Of a stretch of DNA of 64,000 bases, positions 1 through 8,973 are shown in pieces. The stretch covers positions 1 to 64,000 of the forward strand of contig NZ_JAKZAH010000007.1 of the NCBI RefSeq assembly GCF_023156245.1. Reading direction: 5' to 3'. The number at the start of each line of letters is the position of its first letter. Positions within the stretch are counted from its first letter, which is position 1. The stretch is from Marinobacter bryozoorum (GTDB lineage Bacteria; Pseudomonadota; Gammaproteobacteria; Pseudomonadales; Oleiphilaceae). The notes under the pieces are model-generated. The model was not told where the DNA came from and did no database searches. It was given only the letters and a program-made list of their open reading frames with translations. Both the position numbers and the translations under genes were made by a program.

Positions 1-279
1 GAGAACGCACTCAAGCATGGCTCCCCGAGCGAGCCAGTGGAAATCAGCCTGTGTGAAGATGGCAGGCTGATCGTGCGAAATGACGGCCACACAATTTCAC
101 CGGAACAGCTCAAGTTGTTGCGGAACCGATTTGAACGCTCGAATACCAATACCTCCGGTTCTGGTCTTGGCCTGGCCATTGCCGACGCGATTGCCGAAGG
201 TGCCGGCATGACCTTGTATTTACGATCGCCGGCAACCGGCCGGCAGGACGGTTTTGAAGCCGAGCTTGTTGCTGAGTGA
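1..279 (+). CDS. Sensor histidine kinase, C-terminal fragment
   Basis: The window opens inside this gene and 92 residues are visible. The first residues (ENALKHG) are the N-box of a GHKL/HATPase_c ATP-binding domain, followed by SGSGLGLAIADAIAEGAG, the G-box that closes over ATP. It is therefore the catalytic end of a membrane sensor kinase that would autophosphorylate a histidine and pass the phosphate to a response regulator, both upstream and out of view. The sequence between N-box and G-box is short, and the F-box FERS is present, so the domain appears intact. The family assignment is firm. The signal sensed cannot be told from this fragment. Confidence 0.88.
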   Translation, partial: ENALKHGSPSEPVEISLCEDGRLIVRNDGHTISPEQLKLLRNRFERSNTNTSGSGLGLAIADAIAEGAGMTLYLRSPATGRQDGFEAELVAE

Positions 280-335
280 AACCTTCACTTACTCTCAGCT
301 GTGTGATCTGTCACAACTCAATGTCACGCCAATGC

Positions 336-509
336 TCAGCCACCTAATAAGCCTTGTGCAAAATAACCGGTAGCAAAAGCCAATCCTTCAGCGGCATTAC
401 CCATCAAAGGTGTGCAAGGTCCCGGTCGCGACACTGGTACGCCGTAGACTGCGTTCTTTAGCATGCCGGTAGCTAAAAACACTATCCCCGCCAGGCCAGG
501 ACTCGCCAT
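336..509 (-). CDS. Possible small hypothetical protein (57 aa)
   Basis: An open frame of 57 codons starts with ATG at 509 and stops with TGA at 336, just downstream of the broken P-type ATPase on the same strand. The translation begins MASPGLAGIVFLATGM, contains a central VSRPGPCTPLMG stretch and ends in small hydrophobic residues (FATGYFAQGLLGG). It could be a tiny membrane-associated protein or the tail of a decayed gene. No good ribosome-binding site precedes the ATG, and I do not recognise the family. It lies in a stretch (280-549) that otherwise holds no gene. Confidence 0.28.
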   Translation of the reverse strand: MASPGLAGIVFLATGMLKNAVYGVPVSRPGPCTPLMGNAAEGLAFATGYFAQGLLGG

Positions 510-549
510 GAATTGTTTTCAATATAGATAAAGAGCTGAGAAGAACAGG

Positions 550-2789
550 TCAGTCCGTTCCATCTCCGCCAAGGCGTGCACTCGCCCATTGATCGTAGAC
601 AACCGGGAGAGCAATGAAGACTCCACTTAGTCCAGCAATGAGCCAGTCGTCGAAATGCAATGGGCGCAGTGCCAGTAGCGTCGAAAGCATCGGCACCTGA
701 ATGAAAATCAAGGCCGAGAGAAGGGCCCCCGCCATGACTACTGATGCCGCGATACCACGAAACCTGCTCAATGCCGCAGTAAGACCCGCACCAGCGAATA
801 TCAGTACGGCGAGTGCCATTGCTCTCGCATGCTCGATGTCGCGCCCTAAACCCAGGCTTCGAGCATAACTCCAGTAGACCAACACCGTGACAAGTAATCC
901 GGTAAAGCCGATGATGACCGTCTGACGAGCATCAAAAAAATGCTTCACGCGTCTTGATGGGTGGGATCGAAGGGAATCATGTTGGGCGGCATTCTGAAAA
1001 ACCAGTAGCGCCGTCGGGTGAATAATCAACTCAAGCCAGACAATGTGGATCGGCAAGTAGAGAATCGGGAAACCCATCAACGGAATCAACGCGGCAGTCA
1101 GAACAAGCGGGATGTGAATCATAAGCAGGTATTGATAACTCTGCTGAAGATTATTGAAGAGCTGCCGCCCCTCCGCGATTGCATCCACATTGGTTCGGAA
1201 ATTGTCGTCCATCAGCACGATGGAAGCCACTTCCCTCGCTGCGCGTGTCCCCCGCTCCCCCATTGCAATGCCAATATCGGCGCACTTCAGTGCTGGCACG
1301 TCGTTCACGCCGTCCCCCGTTACTGCAACGAGTTCTCCCTGGGCTTGCAGGTGCTGCACCAATGCGTGCTTTTGTGCTGGAATGGCGCGGGCGACCACAT
1401 CGACAGCACGTATGGCTGTTACATCGTTGTTCGCCAGGCGCATGCGAGCACCTTGTGACCTTCCGCTGCAAGCTGGCCTACCTGTGTTTGCCAACTGGTC
1501 ATTTCGGTCGTTGATACAGTACACATGGAAAGCACTGTCTCCGGCGCCCCCTTAACCAGGGCCATTGCCTTGCCCTGTTGCTCAACAACCGTGGTCTCAC
1601 GTTTCCGAGCCTCTGTGAACGGAAAACTGGCGAGGACTGTTGGCTCATCGTCACAGCCGGAGGCTTGAAACAGGGCATCGTCCAGTGGGTCACCAGAGTC
1701 GCGACGTGACGCCAGACAGGCCATCGTCAGCAAACGTTCGCGAGAGCTACCTTCGACCGGGAGCGGATGAGCCAGGGTAAGCTTGCCTTCGGTGAGGGTT
1801 CCGGTCTTGTCACAACAGATGGTCGTGACCCTCCCGATGTTTTCAACAGCAACCGCCTGCCTGACAAGGGCCTTACGCTTGGCGAGGCGATAAACGCCAA
1901 CCCCCAGGAAAAATGTCAGAACAACAGGAAATTCTTCTGGAAGGGCTGCCACTGCCAACGTCACTGCGCTGACAAAGGCGTCGAGCCAACCATGTCCCTG
2001 ATAAACACGAACAGCCGCCAGGAGTACGCAAAAAGCAATCGAAACGAGCAGCAGGTTTCCTACCAGGCGCGCCACAGCATGCTGTAGCGGTGTGCGCCCA
2101 TGGCGGCCAGCCAGGGCGGTATGTACGATCTCACCGTATAATGTTTCCCGACCGGTAAATACAACCCGAAGGTAGGCGTTGCCAGTAAGCATACGGGTTC
2201 CCGCAAACCCCCAGGCCGAATCATCGAGGGCCATATCCTTACCGGGAACCCAGCTCGAGCAAGCCGCTACCTTGCGCACCGGGTAGGCTTCCCCGGTCAG
2301 CGCCGATTCATCAACCTGCGCCGATTCAACAGAGACTAACAGACCATCCGCCGGGAATGGCTGGCCACCGGAGACCTCCACCAGGTCGCCGGGCACCAGC
2401 TCCCTCGCGTCGACTACCTCCCTCTGCCCTTGCCGTACAACGGTGGCCCGTGCAGCCAACAGGTCGGCTAGCGTGGCGGTGGAAGCCTGGGTGCGACGGT
2501 GCAAGTATGCGTCCATGCAAAGAAAAGGAATCAGCGCAATCGCCAGCACCAGCGATTCAGTACGGCTACCGGTCAGAAAAAAAAGGATGCTCGTGCCCAG
2601 CAGAAACCACAGCATCGGATCCCGCAGCGTATCCTTGACCAGGGCTGACCAGCCGCCGCCAGGTGCTTCAACGATGATGTTGTTACCGAAGCTCTGCCGA
2701 TTCTCAACGACGCCTTGCGCAGAAAGACTCGTCAGACCTTCGGGCAGGAACTTCAAACGATCAGAAGGGATAATTCTTTTCATGGGCAC
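550..2789 (-). pseudogene. P-type cation-transporting ATPase, disrupted by internal deletion and frameshift
   Basis: The N-terminal part (ATG at 2789) has the actuator motif ALTGEAYPV, the membrane motif PEEFPVV and the phosphorylation motif DKTGT near residue 326, then runs into the nucleotide-binding domain (LVKGAPE) and stops at 1419 after KVLACAWR. A second frame, ending at 550, resumes with VARAIPAQKHALVQ and the hinge motif TGDGVNDVPALK, followed by the C-terminal membrane helices. An intact type II ATPase has roughly 90-100 residues between these points, including a first TGD motif of the P domain. They are absent, and the frame changes at about 1425-1445. The product would be a truncated pump without the hinge and last helices. 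The original job was probably metal or Ca2+ efflux. It may alternatively be a sequencing artefact, but the missing block argues for real decay. Confidence 0.85.
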
Positions 2790-3416
2790 CCCAAAGCACC
2801 ACGCATCCGGCCTGGGAGAGCGAATCTGGCCACCTGATCGTGAGTATAGGAGGGTTCTACCCCGTTACTGCGGACATTTCCAAAACTAATTGTGGACTTC
2901 CCCCGATCCGACAAAAGGACCGCTTTGACAACGGAGCGGCCAAAACTTCCGAAATAGGCGCCATAATATGGCCGTTCCGGTCAAATTTATGGCGGCATGA
3001 CCACAAACAAAAGCCGTTCACTCTTTTTGCGTAGTCTCGCTGAAAGCAATGCCCAGTTCTCCGGCATCCCCGGTAATTGATCTGATTCCGGGGCTGACTA
3101 TCGACTGGCAGGAGGCCGATAAGACCAAAAATTCCTTGAGATGAACCAATAATTGGCCCTCAGATTCTGCGGATCTCGAATGTCCGCTTTTGTTTGGCGT
3201 GCTTTTTGAGCTCGCAGTATTCTGGAACGTGTCTCACCAAAACCTGTACGTTCACGCCAGATTATAGTTGCATCATTATTAACAGCGGGTTAGCTGAGTA
3301 GTGGAAGGTTTATGCTTCAAAATATGGAAAAGTTATGGGTAAAACCACATAATCAATACCTAAAAAGCTTCAAGAGCAATCTTACAGACAGGTGTTCGGG
3401 TTAGAAAAACCCGTCT
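2790..3416. other. Intergenic stretch, no convincing gene
   Basis: About 630 bases separate the ATPase pseudogene from a possible tiny gene. It is AT-richer than the neighbouring coding DNA. Short frames exist on the plus strand (for example ATG at 2998, 27 codons), but none has a good start signal or recognisable sequence. It may contain the ATPase promoter near 2800-2960 and gene remnants. I see no repeat or RNA structure I would defend here. Confidence 0.5.
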
Positions 3417-3427
3417 TTAACACACCT
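3390..3427 (-). terminator. Hairpin after possible 50-aa gene
   Basis: CGGGTT and AACCCG pair around a five-base loop, and flanking AGGTGT/ACACCT bases extend the stem across a bulge. On the minus strand the hairpin starts within the last codons of the small frame that stops at 3417 and carries a T-rich loop. A terminator role is plausible, but there is no long U-run after the stem. Confidence 0.4.
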
Positions 3428-3569
3428 GATTAAACCGTTTCTGTTCCCCTGCTCCACCCTGGTTGCTCAGCCACCCCGGGCTACCGTTGACGTACTTCCT
3501 CTTTTTCCCGTTATTTATCTGACGATACTGCCTGTCATTGTTATTCAACCTCCTGCTTTCTCGCAGCAT
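3417..3569 (-). CDS. Possible small basic protein (50 aa)
   Basis: An open frame of 50 codons (ATG at 3569, TAA at 3417) encodes a basic, Asn/Gln-rich peptide beginning MLRESRRLNNND and containing NGKKRKYVNGSPGW. The frame stays open upstream as far as the stop codon of the gene ending at 3624. A GAGGGA purine run touches the ATG, which is too close for an ideal Shine-Dalgarno site, and an AGGAGG lies just inside the gene. A hairpin overlaps its end. It could be a real small gene, or the C-terminal remnant of a longer gene. No family is recognised. Confidence 0.3.
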   Translation of the reverse strand: MLRESRRLNNNDRQYRQINNGKKRKYVNGSPGWLSNQGGAGEQKRFNQVC

Positions 3570-3602
3570 TCCCTCAAAGGGACGCGCAACCAGGGCATAA
3601 GG

Positions 3603-3619
3603 CCCCGGCAGCGCCGGGG
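3603..3619 (-). terminator. GC-rich hairpin downstream of small membrane protein gene
   Basis: CCCCGGC pairs with GCCGGGG around a three-base AGC loop, four bases beyond the stop codon of the gene ending at 3624. The position fits a terminator for the two-gene minus-strand unit, but only a CCTTAT tail follows, so termination may be weak. Confidence 0.5.
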
Positions 3620-3623
3620 TTAC

Positions 3624-3851
3624 CTATGGCAATGGATCATCACCCGGGAAAAGGGAATCGGGCTTCGCCTTGTCAAAAAACAAATGGCGTTCATAGACCA
3701 GCAACCCGATGGGAGCGAACAGCAGAGCCACCAGCCTGAAAGGCAGCGGCAATGTTTCCAGGGGCAGTACCGAACCATGGCTTGCCTTGTACGACAAAAT
3801 GCCCAGGTTCAGCCAGATGACAACAAAACAGAAACCAAGGAAATAGGTCAT
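3624..3851 (-). CDS. Hypothetical small membrane protein (75 aa)
   Basis: The protein has two predicted membrane segments: residues about 2-20 (TYFLGFCFVVIWLNLGILS) and about 36-52 (PFRLVALLFAPIGLLVY). A short hydrophilic acidic tail ends in PGDDPLP. It starts 33 bases after the stop of the upstream minus-strand gene (3885-4373), so the two are probably cotranscribed. No catalytic motif is visible and I do not recognise the family. An inner-membrane location is the only supported inference. Confidence 0.6.
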   Translation of the reverse strand: MTYFLGFCFVVIWLNLGILSYKASHGSVLPLETLPLPFRLVALLFAPIGLLVYERHLFFDKAKPDSLFPGDDPLP

Positions 3852-3884
3852 ATCAACAATTTCTTTTCCGTGTTCAGACGGGGG

Positions 3885-4373
3885 TTATCCCTTCTTTTCC
3901 TTACGAGCAGCCATTTTCCGCATCAGTTCATCAATATCATCAACAGCGCTATAGGCATCCATATAATCCTGGGTTGCCTTCTCGGCGGCTTCGTCACTGA
4001 TCGAGAACAAAAAAGAACACGCGGTACCCTCGGTAATGGTAAAGATGTAGACATCCGTTCCGAGCGTGTCACTGGTGCGCTGAATGCTTTCGTATTTCGG
4101 GTTGGTATGGGACAGGTCGCTGTACCACTTACCAATCAGGTAACTGACACCTTCCGCAACTGACTTACCGGGCTTCAGCGGGAGCGAGCAGTAAAGCATG
4201 TGATCCAGCATGTCCGGAAAATCATCAATGGACGAACGCTCCTGATCGAACGGGGAGTCTGGATCGAACAGGGTGTTGTTGATTTCGTGGAAGAACGCGA
4301 GGGTGGTTTCTTCGGCTTCAGGCACAGCATCAAACCCGTTGTCTTTGAGAATCTTTTCGTAGTCTAACTGCAT
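3885..4373 (-). CDS. Hypothetical cytosolic protein (about 162 aa)
   Basis: The start is placed at the ATG at 4373 (MQLDYEKILKDNGFD) because AAGGA lies nine bases upstream on the transcript. A longer in-frame start at 4406 has no such site. The protein is acidic and has no signal peptide or membrane segment. It contains a GVSYLIGKWYSDL stretch and ends in a charged helix rich in Lys and Glu. No family is recognised. It is probably cotranscribed with the small membrane protein gene that follows, and it diverges from the plus-strand pair starting at 4690. Confidence 0.6.
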   Translation of the reverse strand: MQLDYEKILKDNGFDAVPEAEETTLAFFHEINNTLFDPDSPFDQERSSIDDFPDMLDHMLYCSLPLKPGKSVAEGVSYLIGKWYSDLSHTNPKYESIQRTSDTLGTDVYIFTITEGTACSFLFSISDEAAEKATQDYMDAYSAVDDIDELMRKMAARKEKKG

Positions 4374-4689
4374 GGTGGGGTTCCTTTTGTCGCAATGCCC
4401 AACCACATCCGTGGCTGACGACGCCCATTAATGGACAGCAGAACAGTATAGTAAAAAGAAGCGACACTTTCTCAGCTGTCCGGGTCGTTTTTGCCCCATA
4501 CCCGAATCAAGGACAGGTCCCGGTCGAAGTGAATCTGATCCAGCGCCTGCTTTTGGTCCCACTACTGGTGATGAAACGAGCGGAGTCCCCGTCATCATTT
4601 ATACAACCAGAAGTGGAAGTTGACCTGATGACGCTCTTTCGCTTTAATGCGCGAGCAAAGGATGCAACTGACGATAAAGGACTTCGATC
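4374..4689. other. Divergent intergenic region with a possible gene-tail remnant
   Basis: These 316 bases lie between divergent hypothetical genes and should hold both promoters. A minus-strand frame at 4472-4561 reads like an authentic protein end (RDLSLIRVWGKNDPDS then stop) but is closed by a stop codon just upstream. It could therefore be the frameshifted remnant of a lost gene. Nothing else is supported. Confidence 0.35.
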
Positions 4690-5262
4690 ATGCCCACCAA
4701 TCTTGCCATTTCCTCTGAAGAGGAAGGCTACCTCGCTAATGCAAACCTTGAAGCCTTCTGGTTCAGCCGTCTCGGGAAGCAAGACCCCGTCGCAAGAATC
4801 GGTTACGCGCTCTGGGTATCGGATGTCGAAAAACTGAAAGCGGCTATCCAGGCAGGTGACCCCGCCTTCTGGAACCACAAAGCTTTCGCCTACTGGGAAC
4901 TTATGGCCCGATCTACAGTTGTCAATTTGGCGGTAGGCCTGGAAAGGGCTGGCCACAGACTGACTTTTATGGAAATGCGCGAAAAGATCCGGGAGGTAGG
5001 TATCGAAGTCGCCCGGCGTCACGTCCAATATGTCCGCCACGATATCCGCTATGAAATCGGGAATACTCCGGGCAAACTGAGCCTTGAACAAATGGCGCAC
5101 TACCACCACATCGCCTTCAAGAAATTTGGCATTCGCCCCGACTATTACGGAGGCACATGGCTTGGATCTGTCCCGGATCAGGCCGAGATGAAGGCCTATG
5201 GTGACCTCTATTGCCACGACTGTGATTCTGCTGAGGGCTACCAGCCGGAGCAGGCCCGATGA
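4690..5262 (+). CDS. Hypothetical cytosolic protein (190 aa), first gene of a two-gene unit
   Basis: ATG at 4690 follows AAGGA by about ten bases. The protein has no signal peptide or membrane span. It is rich in aromatic residues and histidines, with a central helix (FMEMREKIREVGIEVARRHVQYVRHD) and a His/Tyr-rich block, HYHHIAFKKFGIRPDYYGGTW. The C-terminus carries CHDC, which might bind metal. Its stop overlaps the start of the next gene (ATGA, 5259-5262), so the two products are likely made together. I do not recognise the family. The cytosolic-protein-plus-lipoprotein arrangement resembles effector/immunity or enzyme/partner pairs, but nothing proves this. A long antisense frame (4507-5217) was discounted. 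Confidence 0.7.
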   Translation: MPTNLAISSEEEGYLANANLEAFWFSRLGKQDPVARIGYALWVSDVEKLKAAIQAGDPAFWNHKAFAYWELMARSTVVNLAVGLERAGHRLTFMEMREKIREVGIEVARRHVQYVRHDIRYEIGNTPGKLSLEQMAHYHHIAFKKFGIRPDYYGGTWLGSVPDQAEMKAYGDLYCHDCDSAEGYQPEQAR

Positions 5263-5843
5263 AAAGAATCCGTGTATTTTTACCCGTTCTGATTCTGTCA
5301 GGCTGCGCGCCGACTCCTGACCAGAGCATCGAAACTGAAGGAACCGCCTGCTTACTGGAACAGCACAAGTTACCCGGACACGAACTCTCCGCAGACAATA
5401 ACTTCGATGCTGAAGACAATCTCGCCAACCTGAGTGCGGAGGTCCCTGCAGAAGTTATGGCAGCGGAAATTCCGGGCTACAGAAGCCATGTGGCGATAGG
5501 CTCGGGCAAGCAGCCGCAGTTCCTGTACCTGACGCTTTCAACACCTTACGAGGCGATCCAGTTCGATGACGCGGAGGGCCAGCCGATTCCCGAGCACGAC
5601 AACCTGTTCCGGATTCCGGGCGAAAGCCAGTATCACTGGGACCTTGCCGAAAAGGAACGCGGCAACCTAGTGTTATGGGGAGCCTGCTCTGACAACTTTC
5701 AGGGCAGCTTCGACTGCATGGCGCACCTTCCTTACAAGCAGATAGCTATTAACTTCGAAGTGCATCAGGCAAATTTGCATCTTTACAAGGAAATCGAGGA
5801 CTTTATCCAGAGCCAGATGGCAGTGTGTCATCCGGAACTCTGA
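5259..5843 (+). CDS. Hypothetical lipoprotein (194 aa), second gene of the unit
   Basis: It begins with a short signal peptide ending in a lipobox (LILSGC, Cys near residue 16), so the mature protein should be lipid-anchored in the periplasm or outer membrane. The mature part contains several cysteines (TACLLEQ, GACSDNFQGSFDCMA, AVCHPEL) that could form disulfides. It overlaps the stop of the upstream gene by four bases, implying translational coupling. No family is recognised. Its role is probably tied to the partner protein encoded immediately before it. Confidence 0.7.
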   Translation: MKRIRVFLPVLILSGCAPTPDQSIETEGTACLLEQHKLPGHELSADNNFDAEDNLANLSAEVPAEVMAAEIPGYRSHVAIGSGKQPQFLYLTLSTPYEAIQFDDAEGQPIPEHDNLFRIPGESQYHWDLAEKERGNLVLWGACSDNFQGSFDCMAHLPYKQIAINFEVHQANLHLYKEIEDFIQSQMAVCHPEL

Positions 5844-5868
5844 CAGGAGTACAGCGAGCGCTGTTACG

Positions 5869-6765
5869 TTACTCGACAGGGGGCTCTACCGATTGCGCTT
5901 CTTCAGCTTCCCCTTGCCTTTTACTTGCAAATTCATTATTCGCAAACGCCTCCAGCAAAACCGCCTGCTCGATAGCACTGCGCTGTGAAGGCCGGCAGGG
6001 GAAGCGGACCACCAGGTGGATTTCGTTGGCCAGGGGAACCTGGATGCTGACCCTCGGATCTACCATGGGCACCTCCAGGCCACGACGGTCGCCGAGGCGG
6101 CGCATGTACCGGCGGGCGGTTTCGAGGAAGGGTTCACACTGGGCCTGGGTGGCGTCGAGTAATACCTGCTGGGCCAGTTGCCAGTTGTCGTCCCGCTTGA
6201 ACGGTACGGTAAACACGTGCAGCACGTAGTCTTCAGTGAAACTTTCGTTGATCACCGGTTCGGACACAAACAGTGAGTTCGGTATCACGGTCGCCCGGCC
6301 GGTGCGCTGGTGGGTGAACTTGCCGGGGCCTACTTCAAGGATGGTCGTCGCCAGCAGGTTCTGGTCGATCACATCCCCTCGAAAATCCTTCACCTGAATC
6401 CGGTCGCCGATATCGAAGGACCGGGCGCCCCCCTTTACCAGGCTGCCGATAAAACACAGGATCAGTTCCTTTGTCGCCACCACGAAGGCCACGGCGATCG
6501 CCACGATGGACAGGGCGAGGGTGCGCAGCTCCTGGCCCCAGATCAGCACCAGCCCCAGCAGGAAGATCAGGATCAGGCCGTTGCGGGTCTGCACCAGCCA
6601 TTTGCGGCGCAGCTCCGTTGACTGGATGCTGGTGCGGATGACCTTGGACAGCACCGCCCGCGACAGCAGAACGATAAGCAGCAATGCCAGGGTCGTACCC
6701 AGCAGGCGCAGCGCCGGCATGGAAAGGTTCAGTTCGGCTATGGCGGCAGGGACCTGTTCAAACAC
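5869..6765 (-). CDS. Mechanosensitive channel, MscS family
   Basis: The 298-residue protein has hydrophobic segments at about residues 20-40, 60-80 and 84-115, the last being the pore-lining helix. A beta domain follows (GARSFDIGDRIQVKDFRGDVIDQNLLATTILEV), typical of MscS channels with a cytoplasmic vestibule. Such channels open on membrane tension and release solutes during hypo-osmotic shock. It is of normal small-MscS size and lacks the extra N-terminal helices of MscK-type proteins. It begins two bases after the ubiX stop and shares the minus-strand run mpl-ubiX-mscS, so it is likely in the same operon. Confidence 0.85.
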   Translation of the reverse strand: MFEQVPAAIAELNLSMPALRLLGTTLALLLIVLLSRAVLSKVIRTSIQSTELRRKWLVQTRNGLILIFLLGLVLIWGQELRTLALSIVAIAVAFVVATKELILCFIGSLVKGGARSFDIGDRIQVKDFRGDVIDQNLLATTILEVGPGKFTHQRTGRATVIPNSLFVSEPVINESFTEDYVLHVFTVPFKRDDNWQLAQQVLLDATQAQCEPFLETARRYMRRLGDRRGLEVPMVDPRVSIQVPLANEIHLVVRFPCRPSQRSAIEQAVLLEAFANNEFASKRQGEAEEAQSVEPPVE

Positions 6766-6767
6766 GG

Positions 6768-7385
6768 CTACCGGCCCTCGCCCCAGCGGGGCACCAGGGT
6801 TTGCGGCAGGCCCAGGTGGTCCAGCAACCGGGCAACGATGAAATCCACCAGGTCATCCACCGACGAAGGGTTATGGTAGAACCCCGGGCTGGCCGGCATG
6901 ATCACGGCGCCCATGCGGGTCAGCCTGAGCATGTTTTCCAGGTGCACTTCCGAATAGGGCGCCTCACGGGGAACCAGGATCAACTGGCGGCGCTCTTTAA
7001 GGGCAACATCCCCCGCCCTCTCGATCAGGTTATTGCTGGCACCGGTCGCCAGGGCGGATAAGGTGCCGGTGCTGCAGGGGCAGATCACCAGGGGGGATTT
7101 CTCGCCAGACCCGGAGGCGGGGGGCGCAAACCAGTCCTCGTGGCTAAAAACCTTTAGCTGCCCGTCGTCCGCCCCGCTCCAGGCTTGCAGCTTTGCCAGT
7201 GCACCACTGGCCGAGCCGGGTAACTGAAGCTCGGTCTCGGTGGCCAGTACCACCCGCGCGGCCTTGCTGACCATGACGTTAACGCGACAGCCCTGGGCGA
7301 CGAGGCATTGCAGCAGGCGCAGGCCGTATTGGGCACCGGATGCCCCGGTCAGTGCCAGGTTGACGGTGCGCGGTTCAGCGACCAT
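6768..7385 (-). CDS. ubiX: Flavin prenyltransferase UbiX
   Basis: UbiX attaches dimethylallyl phosphate to FMN, making the prenylated cofactor used by the decarboxylase UbiD in ubiquinone synthesis. The N-terminal flavin-binding motif [17 protein letters not shown], the loop [16 protein letters not shown] and the C-terminal [17 protein letters not shown] are all present. The start is placed at the ATG at 7385 because AGGAG lies about ten bases upstream. The gene overlaps the end of mpl by eleven bases, suggesting coupling. The protein is full length at 205 residues. The pairing of mpl and ubiX is common in gammaproteobacteria. Confidence 0.92.
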   Translation of the reverse strand: MVAEPRTVNLALTGASGAQYGLRLLQCLVAQGCRVNVMVSKAARVVLATETELQLPGSASGALAKLQAWSGADDGQLKVFSHEDWFAPPASGSGEKSPLVICPCSTGTLSALATGASNNLIERAGDVALKERRQLILVPREAPYSEVHLENMLRLTRMGAVIMPASPGFYHNPSSVDDLVDFIVARLLDHLGLPQTLVPRWGEGR

Positions 7386-8775
7386 GGCCGGCTTTCTCCT
7401 CGAGGCGGGCAATCAGCCGTTTATGAATGCCACCAAAACCGCCATTGCTCATGATCACCACGTGACAGGGCTCCGAGATTTCATCCAGTACCCGGTCCAG
7501 CAGGCCGTCGATGGTGGTATCCAGCTGGTGGCGTTCCGGGTCACCGCCAGTGCTCCGGTAGTCGGCCATTAGCTCGGTTAACCAGGCAGCCTTGCTGGTA
7601 TTGGCCCAGATCACCCGGTCCGCCAGGTTCGCGCTGCCCAGCAGGCGGTCACGGTGTACGCCCTGCTGCATGGTATTGGAGCGGGGTTCGATCAGGGCGA
7701 CGATCAGGTCATCGCCTACCTGGTTACGAAGCCCTTCCAGGGTGGTGGCAATGGCTGTCGGATGGTGGGCGAAGTCGTCGTAGACCTTTACTCCGTTCAC
7801 ATCCGCCAGCAGTTCCATGCGACGCTTGACCCCACCGAAGCGATTCAGGGCCGCCACCGCATGGTCCGGGGTTACGCCCACGTGCCTTGCGGCGGCAATG
7901 GCGGAGAGCGCATTACGCACATTGTGCAGGCCGGTCATAGCCCAGTTCACGGCGGCCACCGGTTGCTCGTGATGGATCAGCATGAACGAGGAACCGTCAT
8001 CCCTGAGCAGTTCGGCACGCCAGTCCGGCGTGCCTGCCTCGCTGCCAATGGCCGTGGTCTGCACCGGGCTCCAGCACCCCATGGCCAGTGAACGGTCCAG
8101 GTGTTCATCCACCGCCGGGCGGATGATCGCCCCCTTCGAGGGAACCGTTCTTACCAGGTGGTGGAACTGGCGCTCAATGGCTTCCACGTTGTCGAAGATA
8201 TCGGCGTGGTCGAACTCCAGGTTGTTGAGAATGCAGGTGTGGGGCCGGTAGTGGATGAACTTGGAGCGTTTGTCGAAGAAGGCGCTGTCGTACTCATCCG
8301 CCTCAATCACGAAAAAAACGCTGCTTCCCAGCCGTGCAGACACCGGGAAGTCCCGGGGCACGCCACCTACCAGGTAGCCGGCATCGAAACCGCTCTGTTC
8401 GAGGATCCACAGCAGCATGGCGGTGGTGGTGGTCTTGCCATGGGTGCCCGCTACCGCCAGTACCCACCGGTGCCTGAGCACCTCCCGGGCCAGCCATTCG
8501 GGGCCCGACATGTAGTCCAGGTTCCGGTTGAGTACGGCCTCCACTTCCGGGTTGCCCCGGGACATGGCGTTACCGACCAGCACCAGGTCCGGCGCCGGCT
8601 TCAGGTTTTCGGCCCGGTAGCCCTCCATCAAGGTGATGCCCTGGGCTTCGAGCTGGGTACTCATGGGAGGATAGACGCCCTGGTCTGAGCCGGTAACCGT
8701 ATGACCCAGTTCCCGCGCCAGTACGGCCAGGCTACCCATGAAAGTGCCGCAGATTCCCAGGATGTGGATGTGCAT
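7375..8775 (-). CDS. mpl: UDP-N-acetylmuramate:L-Ala-gamma-D-Glu-meso-DAP ligase
   Basis: Mpl recycles cell-wall peptide by joining the tripeptide L-Ala-D-Glu-mesoDAP to UDP-MurNAc in the cytosol. The sequence shows the Rossmann start [14 protein letters not shown], the Mur-ligase ATP loop GTHGKTTTT (residues about 112-120), [12 protein letters not shown], and the C-terminal domain with RSNTM. It is 466 residues, the normal family length. The start at 8775 is chosen because MHIHILG is the usual N-terminus and AAGGA lies upstream. An 18-codon upstream extension is not conserved-looking. It heads the mpl-ubiX-mscS run. Confidence 0.93.
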   Translation of the reverse strand: MHIHILGICGTFMGSLAVLARELGHTVTGSDQGVYPPMSTQLEAQGITLMEGYRAENLKPAPDLVLVGNAMSRGNPEVEAVLNRNLDYMSGPEWLAREVLRHRWVLAVAGTHGKTTTTAMLLWILEQSGFDAGYLVGGVPRDFPVSARLGSSVFFVIEADEYDSAFFDKRSKFIHYRPHTCILNNLEFDHADIFDNVEAIERQFHHLVRTVPSKGAIIRPAVDEHLDRSLAMGCWSPVQTTAIGSEAGTPDWRAELLRDDGSSFMLIHHEQPVAAVNWAMTGLHNVRNALSAIAAARHVGVTPDHAVAALNRFGGVKRRMELLADVNGVKVYDDFAHHPTAIATTLEGLRNQVGDDLIVALIEPRSNTMQQGVHRDRLLGSANLADRVIWANTSKAAWLTELMADYRSTGGDPERHQLDTTIDGLLDRVLDEISEPCHVVIMSNGGFGGIHKRLIARLEEKAGHGR

Positions 8776-8973
8776 GACGTGCCAGAATTCCTTGATGGTG
8801 TGGATGACAGCTCGAAGCCGGTACCGCAACGACGGCGTTGTTCAGAGGACCTCAAGACTCCCGTATACGTGAGGTTCCGTCAAGCCGGGCGTCATGAAAA
8901 CTCAGCCGGATTCACGTATGATTCGCTTCCATACAGACATGCTAATCCAACCACCAGGAGGCGCCAGCCCAAG

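Noticed and set aside
3457..3595. Ten-base inverted repeat CCCTGGTTGC/GCAACCAGGG enclosing 119 bases, considered as a structured RNA or retron-like element
   Set aside because: No reverse transcriptase or conserved core nearby, and the interval overlaps a possible small protein gene.
3561..3629. Plus-strand sequence resembling a cyclic-di-GMP-I (GEMM) riboswitch 3' half (GGGACGC, then GCCGGGGTTACCTATGG)
   Set aside because: No gene follows on the plus strand, the 3' end overlaps the stop codon of a minus-strand gene, and the joining bases do not fit the consensus well.
4507..5217. 236-codon minus-strand frame
   Set aside because: The plus-strand gene 4690-5262 has a ribosome-binding site and a coupled downstream lipoprotein gene.
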